Translations under genes and position numbers: made by a program
Shown: piece by piece, positions 1 to 7,292 of the stretch
Layout: each line of letters begins with the position of its first letter
Numbering within the stretch: the first letter of the stretch is position 1
Notes under the pieces: model-generated
The model's input: only the letters and a program-made list of their open reading frames with translations
What the model was told of the DNA's origin: nothing
Database searches by the model: none
NCBI GenBank assembly: GCA_030831005.1
Contig: JAURLW010000117.1
Span: 1-7,613 of the forward strand
From: Bacteroidota bacterium
GTDB lineage: Bacteria; Bacteroidota; Bacteroidia; Chitinophagales; Chitinophagaceae
Direction: 5' to 3'
DNA: 7,613 nt

Positions 1-10
1 AATTGCTCTT

Positions 11-1615
11 TTGAGATTCTTTCCGTCTATATTATTTTTAGTAACCATAACTAGTTTTTCTATCTATTTTACTTCTTGTGGTAGTGCAAGTAAACCCCAT
101 GTGCTTGTAAAACACATGAATGCAAGTGATAAATTTGATATGGAGGAGTTTGTGCAGTTAGCAAAACAACAGTTTGATCGAGTGAGGGATAGTTCATTGC
201 ACGGCCAATTAGCTCAATTGTACAGCCAACATGATTTTCATCCGTTTTGGGTAGATGAAGAAGGCGTTTTAGCCTCTACAACTGATTTAATAAGTACTTT
301 AGATAGTTTGCAATATGATGGCATTCCGTCTTCGCATTATCAACTAGATGAACTTAGAAAAGCTATTGTCCAATTACAATCTAATAAAGCATCCCTAAAA
401 CAGTATTATGCTTTTGATACCTTATGCACCCATCTTATTGTAAGGGCAGCTTTTGATTTACAGTATGGTTGCTTGCAACCGAAAACTCTCGACTCTTCAT
501 GGTTTCATCCCAATGATAGCAATTTATATGTAGTTGATGGTTTTCTAAGTTTATTAAAAGACGGACAAATACCTGATTTAAATACCTACAGAAGTCAATT
601 GCCTTTTTATGCTGCTTTGCAAAAACAATTGCGTAGCTACAAATCCTTAGCTGCTGATTCTACTTATTTAAAATTAGTAGACACTACACATGCAAGCACG
701 GATTCTGCACGAAAAGTGCTTATTAGAATGTTGATGCCAAGTACTATAGCTATGGAGGATTCTAATCTTGTTAGTTATTTTCAATATAGTTTTCAATTGC
801 CAGTAACAAAAAAAATAGACGAAGCAACCAGAAAGCAATTGTATAAACCTATTCAACAAATCATTAAAAAAATTGCTATTAATCTAGAACGTTTACGTTG
901 GCTGCCTTCCATATTTGACACTTCCTATGCACTTGTAAATGTGCCTGCGATGGAATTCTATTTGTGTAAGCAAACTACTGTAGATTTTGAAATGCGTGTT
1001 GTAGTTGGGAAAAGAGAACGACCAACTCCTTCTTTAGCTACACGCATGACCAGCATTTTATTTAATCCTTATTGGGGAGTGCCACCTACTATTATGAAAA
1101 AAGATGTATTGCCGGGCATTACAAAAAGTGGCGAAAACTATCTAATTGAAAAGGATCTTAAAGTATTTACAAAAACGGGTAAAGAAATTCCGAGATCTAT
1201 AGTAACACCCAAAAATTACAATAATTATATCTATCGTCAAGATCCTGGAGACTTGAATTCATTGGGCGTTATTAAATTCAACATGCCAAATAAATACGAC
1301 ATCTATTTGCATGATACCCCTCATAAAGAAGATTTTCCTAATAGAGATAGAGCAAGAAGTTCGGGTTGTATAAGAGCTCATAAACCAAAAGAATTGGCCT
1401 TATTTATTCTGAATAACTATGAGCAAAATACTATTAATTTACATAAAGTGGATTCAATTATTGCCAAACGAAAATCCCTCATCATTTCCTTAAAACATAA
1501 AATACCTGTTCATATTGTATATTTTACAAGCTTTATGGATAGCACGCTGAAAGAAGTTCGTTTCCTAAACGATCTATACAAGCGCGATACTTCATTTAAA
1601 AATTATTTTAATTAG
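11..1615 (+). CDS. L,D-transpeptidase, YcbB/LdtD-type lipoprotein (5' end uncertain)
   Basis: Predicted periplasmic L,D-transpeptidase that forms 3-3 cross-links between peptidoglycan stem peptides, or attaches proteins to them, through a cysteine acyl-enzyme. A hydrophobic signal segment (residues 5-22) ends in a lipobox-like FTSC with Cys23, so it is probably a lipoprotein; no acidic residues follow the Cys, so surface export is not suggested. Residues about 60-230 match the YcbB scaffold region. Residues about 236-280 look like a peptidoglycan-binding helical unit leading into NLERLRWLP (291-299). The YkuD catalytic domain spans about 305-478, with YLHDTP (His434) and SSGCIR (catalytic Cys453, Arg455). 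The tail to residue 534 resembles the YcbB C-terminal extension. The listed start is TTG with only one basic residue before the hydrophobic stretch. The frame stays open to the window edge, so the true start may lie further left. The stop is 4 bases before the next gene. Family call is strong; the exact product type (3-3 cross-linking or protein anchoring) is inference. Confidence 0.9.
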   Translation: MRFFPSILFLVTITSFSIYFTSCGSASKPHVLVKHMNASDKFDMEEFVQLAKQQFDRVRDSSLHGQLAQLYSQHDFHPFWVDEEGVLASTTDLISTLDSLQYDGIPSSHYQLDELRKAIVQLQSNKASLKQYYAFDTLCTHLIVRAAFDLQYGCLQPKTLDSSWFHPNDSNLYVVDGFLSLLKDGQIPDLNTYRSQLPFYAALQKQLRSYKSLAADSTYLKLVDTTHASTDSARKVLIRMLMPSTIAMEDSNLVSYFQYSFQLPVTKKIDEATRKQLYKPIQQIIKKIAINLERLRWLPSIFDTSYALVNVPAMEFYLCKQTTVDFEMRVVVGKRERPTPSLATRMTSILFNPYWGVPPTIMKKDVLPGITKSGENYLIEKDLKVFTKTGKEIPRSIVTPKNYNNYIYRQDPGDLNSLGVIKFNMPNKYDIYLHDTPHKEDFPNRDRARSSGCIRAHKPKELALFILNNYEQNTINLHKVDSIIAKRKSLIISLKHKIPVHIVYFTSFMDSTLKEVRFLNDLYKRDTSFKNYFN

Positions 1616-1619
1616 ATAG

Positions 1620-2624
1620 ATGTCTATACTAGAATGCATACCTAATTTTAGTGAGGGTTTAAATGTTTCAGTTTTAAATCATATAGCAAAAGCAATTGAA
1701 AATATTCCTGATGTTTATTTATTACATCAAGATAGGAGTGCGTCTGCGAATAGAACGGTATTTACATTTGCTGGAGCTCCCTTTGCCGTTGTAGAAGCTG
1801 CTTTTCAGGCTATTAAAGTAGCACAAGAAGAGATTGATATGCGCCTTCAAAAAGGTGCTCATCCTCGCATTGGTGCCACCGATGTTTGTCCGCTCGTGCC
1901 CTTACAAGGGCTCTCTATGCAAGAGGCTATTCATTATGCAGCATTATTAGCGAAACGCGTGGGTGAAGAATTAGCCATACCTGTTTTTTTATATGAGCAT
2001 TCTCAAGAACGAGAATATAGAAAAAGGTTGCCACAGATTAGAAGTGGACAATACGAGCAATTTAAAATTAAAATGACAGATCCAGCCTGGCAGCCCGATT
2101 ATGGTCCGCATACCTTTACAGAAGCTTGTGGAGCTACCGTCATTGGAGCGCGAGCTCTATTAGTTGCATTTAATATTTCGTTAGATACAAAAGATGCTGT
2201 TCTCGCGCAGCAGATTGCAAACGAAATAAGATCGATAGGGTATGTAAATGAGCAAGGGGAGCGTATAAAAGGAATATTGCCTCAGCTAAGAGCTATAGGT
2301 TGGTATTCGAGTGATTTTAATTGCGCTCAAGTGTCTATGAATTTGTTAGATTATACCACTACAAGTCCTTTGCAAGTGTGGCAACATTGCAGTGCCATTG
2401 CTGCAAAATATAATGTAAATTTAATAGGTAGTGAATTGATTGGATTAATGCCAGAAGCCTGTTTGTTAGAAGCCGGTACTTTCGCGTTATCGCATACTAC
2501 AACCCATAAAAATGACCTCATAAAAGCGGGTATTGATTATTTAAAATTAGACCAAGTAAAACCCTTTGATGCGCAAGAGAAAATCTTAGAGTATGCCTTA
2601 GCGGCTAAGTTGCCACAATATTGA
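1620..2624 (+). CDS. ftcD: glutamate formimidoyltransferase (single-domain)
   Basis: Cytosolic enzyme (EC 2.1.2.5) that transfers the formimino group between N-formimino-L-glutamate and tetrahydrofolate, linking histidine breakdown to one-carbon metabolism. The N-terminus has ECIPNFSEG (5-13), typical of the family. GAHPRIGATDVCP (79-91) carries His81, the counterpart of the catalytic His82 of mammalian FTCD. The C-terminal subdomain is recognisable from QVSMNLLDY (237-245) and GSELIGLMP (270-278). At 334 residues it covers the two formiminotransferase subdomains only and lacks the cyclodeaminase half of the roughly 540-residue bifunctional animal enzyme. A separate cyclodeaminase or another route would therefore be needed to recycle formimino-tetrahydrofolate. 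ATG lies 4 bases after the previous stop, without a Shine-Dalgarno motif. No hut gene is adjacent, so a role in histidine use is known for the family but not shown by this context. Confidence 0.93.
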   Translation: MSILECIPNFSEGLNVSVLNHIAKAIENIPDVYLLHQDRSASANRTVFTFAGAPFAVVEAAFQAIKVAQEEIDMRLQKGAHPRIGATDVCPLVPLQGLSMQEAIHYAALLAKRVGEELAIPVFLYEHSQEREYRKRLPQIRSGQYEQFKIKMTDPAWQPDYGPHTFTEACGATVIGARALLVAFNISLDTKDAVLAQQIANEIRSIGYVNEQGERIKGILPQLRAIGWYSSDFNCAQVSMNLLDYTTTSPLQVWQHCSAIAAKYNVNLIGSELIGLMPEACLLEAGTFALSHTTTHKNDLIKAGIDYLKLDQVKPFDAQEKILEYALAAKLPQY

Positions 2625-2645
2625 TTTTATTACGTAAATTGCCTA

Positions 2646-3728
2646 ATGTTTGCACCTGCAATTTCGATATTAAAATATTTACTTTTCCCTTTTACCTTAC
2701 TCTATTCTTGTGTTATTGCTATTCGTAATTTCTTTTATAATAGAGGCATTTTGGATTCCGTATCCTTTTCTATTCCTGTTATCTCAGTAGGTAATTTGTC
2801 GGTTGGCGGTACGGGTAAAACGCCCCATGTAGAATACCTTATTCGCTTATTGCAGTATCAATACAAAGTAGCCACTATGAGTAGGGGATATAAGCGATCA
2901 ACACGTGGTTTTATTTTAGCCAATGAAAAAAGTACATTCCGTACAATAGGCGATGAGCCCATGCAATTTTATAGCAAGTTTCCGGATGCCTATGTAAGTG
3001 TTGCCGAAGATCGAATGATAGGTATTCCATCTTTATTGCAAGCAGCCACAGATACCGATATTATTATTTTAGATGATGCCTTTCAACATCGTTCTGTAAA
3101 ACCGGGATTAAATATCTTAATCATGGATGTGCAGCGTCCTTTTTATAAAGATTTTGTTTTACCCTATGGTCGATTGAGAGAAAATCGTGGAGCTTATAAA
3201 AGAGCCGATGTCATTATAGTGTCTAAATGTAATCCAGCCATTACGTCTGAACAAGCACAAGACATCATAGCAGAAATTAAACCTTTCGCGCATCAGCACG
3301 TTTATTTTACAGCTTTACACTATCAAATACCTTATCATATCAGTAGTGGCGCAACGCTTTCTTTAGCCGATAAAAATGTGCTATTGGTTTGTTGTATTGC
3401 TAATCCTGCTTCTTTGATTCAGCAGATAAGTAAGACAGCAAATGATTTGCATACGCTTAGCTATGCTGATCATCATGCCTTTACCGATTATGATATTGAA
3501 GAAATTAAAACAAGTTTTTCCAATTGGTCGGTAAGTAACAAAGTAGTGCTTACTACAGAAAAAGATGCTACGCGTTTGCTGCCTTATTTAGAAGAATTAG
3601 CAAATGCAGGCATTACGGTTTATGTTCAAGCAATTCAAGTTCAATTCTTGTTGAATGGCCAAGAAAACTTCGATCAGCAAGTCCATACTTTTGTAACAAA
3701 ACAATTAACTCATTATCACGAAAATTAA
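2646..3728 (+). CDS. lpxK: tetraacyldisaccharide 4'-kinase (lipid A 4'-kinase)
   Basis: Inner-membrane kinase (EC 2.7.1.130) that phosphorylates the 4' position of the tetraacyldisaccharide 1-phosphate to give lipid IVA, a late Raetz-pathway step in lipid A synthesis. The N-terminal hydrophobic helix (about 6-28) followed by basic residues matches the single membrane anchor of the family. The P-loop is GNLSVGGTGKTP (49-60) with Lys58 and Thr59. GYKR (81-84), IGDEP with Asp103, and ILDDAFQHR with Asp143/Asp144 correspond to the acidic active-site residues described for Aquifex LpxK. DHHAF (275-279) and TTEKDATRL (303-311) are typical C-terminal motifs. At 360 residues it is of normal length. 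The ATG lies 21 bases after the ftcD stop and in the same frame; no Shine-Dalgarno sequence is visible. Its presence indicates a lipid A-bearing outer membrane. All key motifs appear intact. Confidence 0.95.
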   Translation: MFAPAISILKYLLFPFTLLYSCVIAIRNFFYNRGILDSVSFSIPVISVGNLSVGGTGKTPHVEYLIRLLQYQYKVATMSRGYKRSTRGFILANEKSTFRTIGDEPMQFYSKFPDAYVSVAEDRMIGIPSLLQAATDTDIIILDDAFQHRSVKPGLNILIMDVQRPFYKDFVLPYGRLRENRGAYKRADVIIVSKCNPAITSEQAQDIIAEIKPFAHQHVYFTALHYQIPYHISSGATLSLADKNVLLVCCIANPASLIQQISKTANDLHTLSYADHHAFTDYDIEEIKTSFSNWSVSNKVVLTTEKDATRLLPYLEELANAGITVYVQAIQVQFLLNGQENFDQQVHTFVTKQLTHYHEN

Positions 3729-3754
3729 TTAGTATGCGATAGCATATACATCCT

Positions 3755-5728
3755 ATGTCGAGAAAAAAACAAGTACCCATAAAAAGAAAAGTGCGCAGTG
3801 CTGTAGACGAACCCCGTTATACCGGCACCTTAGAAATTACCCGAGGCGGAATGGGTTTCGTTATCGTACCTGGTTTATCTAAAGATATTATCATTCGCCC
3901 CGAACAATTACGTACGGGATTAAATGGCGATACCGTTCAAGTAGAAATCATTAAGAAGAGTACGAATGGTAGAATGGAAGGCCGAATTGCATCGGTTATC
4001 ACAAGAAAACAAAACGAATTTTCTGGTCGTTTAGAAGTACATGAGCAATTTGCCTTTTTAATTCCAAGTAATGAGCAAATGCCGGTTGACATATATATCC
4101 CGATTCAAAATTTGAATGGCGCCGTGCATCATGATTATGTTATTGCTAAAATTATAGAATGGAAATCGAGTGCTAAAAATCCTGTAGGCAAAGTCATTAA
4201 AATCATGACTAATGAATCGCAGAATGAAATAGCTATGCAACAAATTTTAATGGAGCATGGTTTTCCATTAGCTTTTTCTGATGAAGTATTGGCAACAGCA
4301 CAAAGCTTATCTGCCGATATAGATGCTGAAGAAGTAAAGAAAAGACGAGACTTTAGAGACACCCTTTGTTTTACCATAGACCCTGTAGATGCTAAAGATT
4401 TTGATGATGCTATTTCGTTTAAAAAATTAAGCGATAGCACCTGGGAGATTGGTGTGCATATTGCCGATGTGAGTCATTTTGTGCAACCAGATACACCACT
4501 AGATAAAGAAGCATTTGCGAGAGCAACGAGTGTGTATTTGCCAGATCGTGTGGCACCAATGTTGCCAGAGCGCATTAGTAATGAATTATGCTCTTTGCGC
4601 CCTAATGAAGATAAATATACTTTTTCCGCAGTATTTGAAATAGCGGCTGATGCTACTGTATTATCTACTTGGATAGGCCGTACGCTCATTCATTCTAAAC
4701 GAAGATTTACTTACGAAGAAGTACAAACCCAAATCGAAGGAACGCCGGGAGATTTGAATGAAGAGCTTTTATGCTTAAATACCTTAGCGCAGCAATTAAG
4801 AGCAGAGCGTTTTAAAAAAGGAGCTATTAATTTCTCTTCTCAAGAGGTGCGCTTTCAGCTCGATGAGCAAGCAAAACCAATTGGTATTATCATAAAAGAG
4901 AGTAAGCAAGCTCATCAGTTGATTGAAGAGTTTATGTTGCTTGCCAACAAAGCTGTAGCAGAATTTGTAGGTAAACTTGAAACTGAAAAGTTGAAAATTC
5001 CGTTCCCATATCGTATTCATGATGCACCCGATGCCACTAAACTAGAAGTGTTTGCCTCTTTCGCATCGCGTTATGGATTTAAATTTAATTTGAACGATCC
5101 AGCATCAATTGCGCATTCTTTCAATGAAATGTTAGCCTTTGTAAAAGGTAAGCCAGAGCAACATGTATTGGAAAGTTTGGGTATTCGTACGATGTCAAAG
5201 GCTATATATACGACCAAAAATATTGGTCACTATGGATTGGGATTTGAGAATTATTGTCATTTTACCTCGCCTATTAGGCGCTATCCAGATGTTTTAGTGC
5301 ATCGTATTGTAGCCGCTTGTCTTCAGCATCAGTATCCTAAAAATGCTGATTTAGAAACGGCCTGCAAGCATTGTAGCGATCAAGAGCGTAGTGCAATGGA
5401 ATCAGAGCGTAGCGCTAATAAATACAAGCAAGTAGAGTATATGCAAGCATATGTAGGCGAAGTATTTGAAGCTGTAGTGAGTGGTGCCTCTACTTATGGA
5501 TTTTGGGCAGAGACAGTAGCGCATAAATGCGAGGGTATGGTGAGTGTAAACGAACTTTTAAGTATTGATCAGTTTGAATATGTTGAGCAAGATTATGCTT
5601 TACGTGGAAGAAATACCGGTTTGCAATTTAGATTAGGGGATAAAGTAATGATAAAAGTATTAAGTGCTAATTTAGACAAGCGAACCATTGATTTTAGTTT
5701 AGAATCTATTGCAACTTTAAAAAAATAA
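3755..5728 (+). CDS. rnr: ribonuclease R (short form, no N-terminal helix-turn-helix)
   Basis: Processive 3'-to-5' exoribonuclease of the RNase II/R family (EC 3.1.13.1), which degrades structured RNA and takes part in rRNA and tmRNA quality control. After a basic start (MSRKK, KRK) come two cold-shock/OB domains: about 22-82 (GTLEITRGGMGF) and about 88-148 (SGRLEVHEQFAF). The RNB catalytic domain covers about 196-530, with TIDPVDAKDFDDA placing the four metal-binding aspartates at 209, 215, 217 and 218, and HFTSPIRRYPD (502-512) supplying the conserved arginines. An S1 domain fills about 568-650. At 657 residues it is clearly shorter than the 813-residue E. coli enzyme. It lacks the N-terminal winged helix and almost all of the basic C-terminal tail. 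An in-frame TAG at 3740-3742 and no start between it and 3755 rule out a longer N-terminus. Family call is firm; RNase R over RNase II rests on RNB/S1 motif similarity. Confidence 0.93.
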   Translation: MSRKKQVPIKRKVRSAVDEPRYTGTLEITRGGMGFVIVPGLSKDIIIRPEQLRTGLNGDTVQVEIIKKSTNGRMEGRIASVITRKQNEFSGRLEVHEQFAFLIPSNEQMPVDIYIPIQNLNGAVHHDYVIAKIIEWKSSAKNPVGKVIKIMTNESQNEIAMQQILMEHGFPLAFSDEVLATAQSLSADIDAEEVKKRRDFRDTLCFTIDPVDAKDFDDAISFKKLSDSTWEIGVHIADVSHFVQPDTPLDKEAFARATSVYLPDRVAPMLPERISNELCSLRPNEDKYTFSAVFEIAADATVLSTWIGRTLIHSKRRFTYEEVQTQIEGTPGDLNEELLCLNTLAQQLRAERFKKGAINFSSQEVRFQLDEQAKPIGIIIKESKQAHQLIEEFMLLANKAVAEFVGKLETEKLKIPFPYRIHDAPDATKLEVFASFASRYGFKFNLNDPASIAHSFNEMLAFVKGKPEQHVLESLGIRTMSKAIYTTKNIGHYGLGFENYCHFTSPIRRYPDVLVHRIVAACLQHQYPKNADLETACKHCSDQERSAMESERSANKYKQVEYMQAYVGEVFEAVVSGASTYGFWAETVAHKCEGMVSVNELLSIDQFEYVEQDYALRGRNTGLQFRLGDKVMIKVLSANLDKRTIDFSLESIATLKK

Positions 5729-5734
5729 AAAATT
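5719..5734 (+). promoter_or_regulatory. A-rich translation-initiation leader of the prenyl synthase gene
   Basis: Directly before the ATG at 5735 lie a run of seven A (5719-5725), the rnr stop codon, and a run of six A ending at 5732. No Shine-Dalgarno motif is present. A-rich, unstructured leaders are known to favour initiation in Bacteroidota, where the anti-Shine-Dalgarno sequence is little used. This supports the chosen start. Its effect on expression is inferred. Confidence 0.4.
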
Positions 5735-6703
5735 ATGTCGACACAGTTACAAGAACTTAGTCAGCAATTTGAAACACGATTCCGACAATTAGTGCCCTTC
5801 GAGCAAGAGCCAAAAAATTTATATGAGCCTTGTGCTTATCTCTTACAATTGGGCGGCAAGCGCATACGACCAGTTTTGTGCTTGATGGCAGCCCAAGCTT
5901 TTGATGCGGATCAAGAAGATGCATATCATATTGCAGCGGCTATAGAGCTCTTTCATAATTTCACCTTGATTCATGATGATATTATGGACAAAGCTCCGTT
6001 GCGAAGAGGATTTGATACCGTGCATGCAAAGTATGGCTTAGCTACAGGTATATTGAGTGGTGATGTTATGTTTATTTATGCCTACGAATTATTAATTAAG
6101 AGCAAGCAACAGCCATTGGGCTTATTAGCGCTTTTCAATAAAACGGCTATTGAAGTTTGTGAAGGGCAGCAGTGGGATATGGATTTTGAACAAAGAGCAG
6201 ATGTAAGTATAGACGCGTATTTAGAAATGATTCGTTTAAAAACTTCAGTCTTGTTAGCGGCGAGTTTACAGATGGGTGCTATGGCAGGTAAGGCCAGCGA
6301 AGAACAAGCTGCTGCATTATATAATTTTGGAATTCAATTGGGTTTGGCATTTCAATTGCAAGACGATTATTTAGACGCCTTTGGAGAAGTGGCTAAATTA
6401 GGCAAGCAAAAAGGTGGCGATATACAGGCCAACAAAAAAACCTATTTATTGTTAAAAGCAATGGAGCTTGCTAATGAGGAACAGAAAAACCAGATTGAAG
6501 CATTATTGCAAAGTACGGCAGAAGATAAAGTAGCTCAGATGCTATCTTTATTTGAAGTCACAAAAGCTAAAGACGCTTGCAAAACACTGATGCAACAATA
6601 TACCCAAGCGGCATTTGATAGTTTAGAAAGTTTGTCTATAGCCCCTAATAAAAAAGAACCTTTTATACAAGTCACCAATTATTTATTAAATAGAGAACAT
6701 TAA
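5735..6703 (+). CDS. trans-polyprenyl diphosphate synthase (short-chain type likely)
   Basis: Cytosolic, Mg-dependent head-to-tail prenyltransferase of the FPP/GGPP synthase family that condenses isopentenyl diphosphate onto allylic diphosphates. GGKRIRP (40-46) binds the diphosphate. The first Asp-rich motif is DDIMD (81-85) followed by LRRG (89-92), and the second is DDYLD (210-214). RLKT (167-170) and GGDIQANKKTYL (227-238) provide further substrate-binding lysines. The 322-residue length is normal. The first motif lacks the two-residue insertion of the E. coli IspA type. The residue five before it is Phe76, with Thr77 next, a layout like archaeal-type GGPP synthases, where this aromatic residue limits chain length. 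A C15-C20 product is therefore more likely than an octaprenyl one, but this is inference, so no gene symbol is given. The ATG follows the rnr stop by 6 bases in the same frame. Downstream use could be quinone, carotenoid or bactoprenol synthesis. Confidence 0.9.
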   Translation: MSTQLQELSQQFETRFRQLVPFEQEPKNLYEPCAYLLQLGGKRIRPVLCLMAAQAFDADQEDAYHIAAAIELFHNFTLIHDDIMDKAPLRRGFDTVHAKYGLATGILSGDVMFIYAYELLIKSKQQPLGLLALFNKTAIEVCEGQQWDMDFEQRADVSIDAYLEMIRLKTSVLLAASLQMGAMAGKASEEQAAALYNFGIQLGLAFQLQDDYLDAFGEVAKLGKQKGGDIQANKKTYLLLKAMELANEEQKNQIEALLQSTAEDKVAQMLSLFEVTKAKDACKTLMQQYTQAAFDSLESLSIAPNKKEPFIQVTNYLLNREH

Positions 6704-6705
6704 TT

Positions 6706-7110
6706 ATGAACTATTGGTTAGTAAAATCAGAGCCCTTCAAATATAGCTGGGAGCAATTTTGTAAAGACAAAAAAACCTTTTGGGATGGCGTCCGCAATTA
6801 TCAGGCAAGAAATAATTTGCGTGCTATGGCTAAAGGCGATGAAGTGTTGTTTTATCATAGCAATGAAGGTTTAGCTATTGTTGGAATAGCTACCGTAGCC
6901 AAAACGGCTTACCAAGATCCTACTACGGATGATACCAATTGGGTGGCGGTAGACCTTAAACCTTTAAAGGCATTAAAAAATACAGTTAGTTTGGCTACTA
7001 TGAAACAGACACCAGGTTTAGAAAATTTAGCCTTAATAAAACAAGGCCGTTTGTCGGTATGCCCTGTAACGCCCATGGAGTATAAGATCATTTTAGATCT
7101 GGCGAAGTAG
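6706..7110 (+). CDS. EVE domain-containing protein (Thyn1-like, short loop form)
   Basis: Small soluble protein made almost wholly of one EVE domain, a PUA/YTH-like fold. Some EVE proteins bind modified bases such as modified cytosines; the function of most bacterial members is unknown. Hallmarks are YWLVKSEP (3-10), FWDGVRNYQARNNLR (25-39), GDEVLFYHSN (44-53), IVGIA (58-62) and GRLSVCPVTPMEY (114-126). The 134 residues are less than the roughly 150 usual for the family. The shortening falls in the loop around residues 70-79 (QDPTTDDTNW), where proteobacterial and animal homologues carry a longer insertion. The ATG lies 2 bases after the prenyl synthase stop, so translational coupling is likely. 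This is the last gene before the terminator. No methyltransferase, nuclease or other defence gene is next to it, so a restriction role is not supported by the context. Family call is firm; role unknown. Confidence 0.93.
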   Translation: MNYWLVKSEPFKYSWEQFCKDKKTFWDGVRNYQARNNLRAMAKGDEVLFYHSNEGLAIVGIATVAKTAYQDPTTDDTNWVAVDLKPLKALKNTVSLATMKQTPGLENLALIKQGRLSVCPVTPMEYKIILDLAK

Positions 7111-7135
7111 TAACTTTTGTTGAATTTACATAAAC

Positions 7136-7168
7136 AAAAAAACACCTTAAATTAAGGTGTTTTTTTTT
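7136..7168 (+). terminator. rho-independent terminator after the EVE gene, symmetric
   Basis: A perfect inverted repeat ACACCTT (7142-7148) / AAGGTGT (7154-7160) surrounds a five-base AAATT loop. It is followed by a T tract reaching 7168 and preceded by an A tract from 7136, so the stem can be lengthened by A-U pairs and the element could also stop transcription on the minus strand. It lies 25 bases after the EVE stop codon and marks the end of the six-gene run. No minus-strand gene converges on it within the window, so the reverse activity may have no use here. Confidence 0.9.
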
Positions 7169-7217
7169 ATTCGTAGTGATCTGTTTTATTTCCTGCGTAA
7201 CTTAGTCAAAGCTTTTT

Positions 7218-7233
7218 AGGGGAGAAATCCCCT
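7218..7233 (+). other. hairpin with GAAA tetraloop in the intergenic region
   Basis: AGGGGA (7218-7223) and TCCCCT (7228-7233) form a perfect six-pair stem closed by GAAA, a GNRA-type loop. It lies 50 bases beyond the terminator and 60 bases before the next gene. Only a broken T-rich stretch (7234-7244) follows, so it is at best a weak back-up terminator. It could equally be an RNA structure, or a palindromic protein site. The inverted repeat is directly visible; any function is unknown. Confidence 0.5.
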
Positions 7234-7241
7234 TTATAAAT

Positions 7242-7273
7242 TTTGTATAAGATTCAATATTGTTGTATTTTTA
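7242..7273 (+). promoter_or_regulatory. candidate Bacteroidota-type promoter for the secreted-protein gene
   Basis: TTTG at 7242-7245 could serve as the -33 element. TATTTTTA at 7266-7273 differs at one base from the TAnnTTTG -7 consensus of Bacteroidota. The spacer is 20 bases, which fits the known range. Transcription would start near 7280, giving a leader of about a dozen bases before the ATG at 7293. In such AT-rich DNA, chance matches are common, so this is a weak call. Confidence 0.28.
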
Positions 7274-7292
7274 ATATGTTAAAGCAGTGCTT

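Larger units (their letters stand above)
11..7168 (+). other. probable six-gene transcription unit
   Basis: Six plus-strand genes follow one another with gaps of 4, 21, 26, 6 and 2 bases and no internal terminator-like hairpin between them, and the series ends at a clear intrinsic terminator. This supports co-transcription from a promoter left of the window, although internal promoters inside coding sequence cannot be excluded. The mix is envelope synthesis (L,D-transpeptidase, LpxK, isoprenoid supply) plus RNA decay, folate-linked metabolism and an EVE protein. Co-regulation is inferred from spacing only. Confidence 0.65.

Noticed and set aside
2622..2648. ftcD and lpxK share a frame and are separated by seven codons, suggesting a split fusion or read-through
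   Set aside because: Both proteins have complete, normal-length ends and unrelated functions; a shared frame occurs by chance in one third of neighbouring pairs.
4135..4440. Minus-strand open frame of 101 codons inside the RNase R gene
   Set aside because: It lies fully opposite a well-supported gene, has no recognisable domain, and mirrors the conserved catalytic region. The same applies to the shorter minus-strand frames at 674-859, 4058-4243, 4474-4689, 4796-5020 and 5843-6025.
5716..5734. Possible programmed frameshift at the seven-A run before the rnr stop
   Set aside because: Slippage would add only about a dozen unremarkable residues before a stop, and no stimulating structure follows. 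The A-rich stretch is better explained as the leader of the next gene.
6909..7145. Minus-strand frame of 78 codons opposite the EVE gene and reaching into the terminator
   Set aside because: It overlaps the conserved EVE coding sequence, its start lies inside the terminator stem, and the product resembles no family I know.
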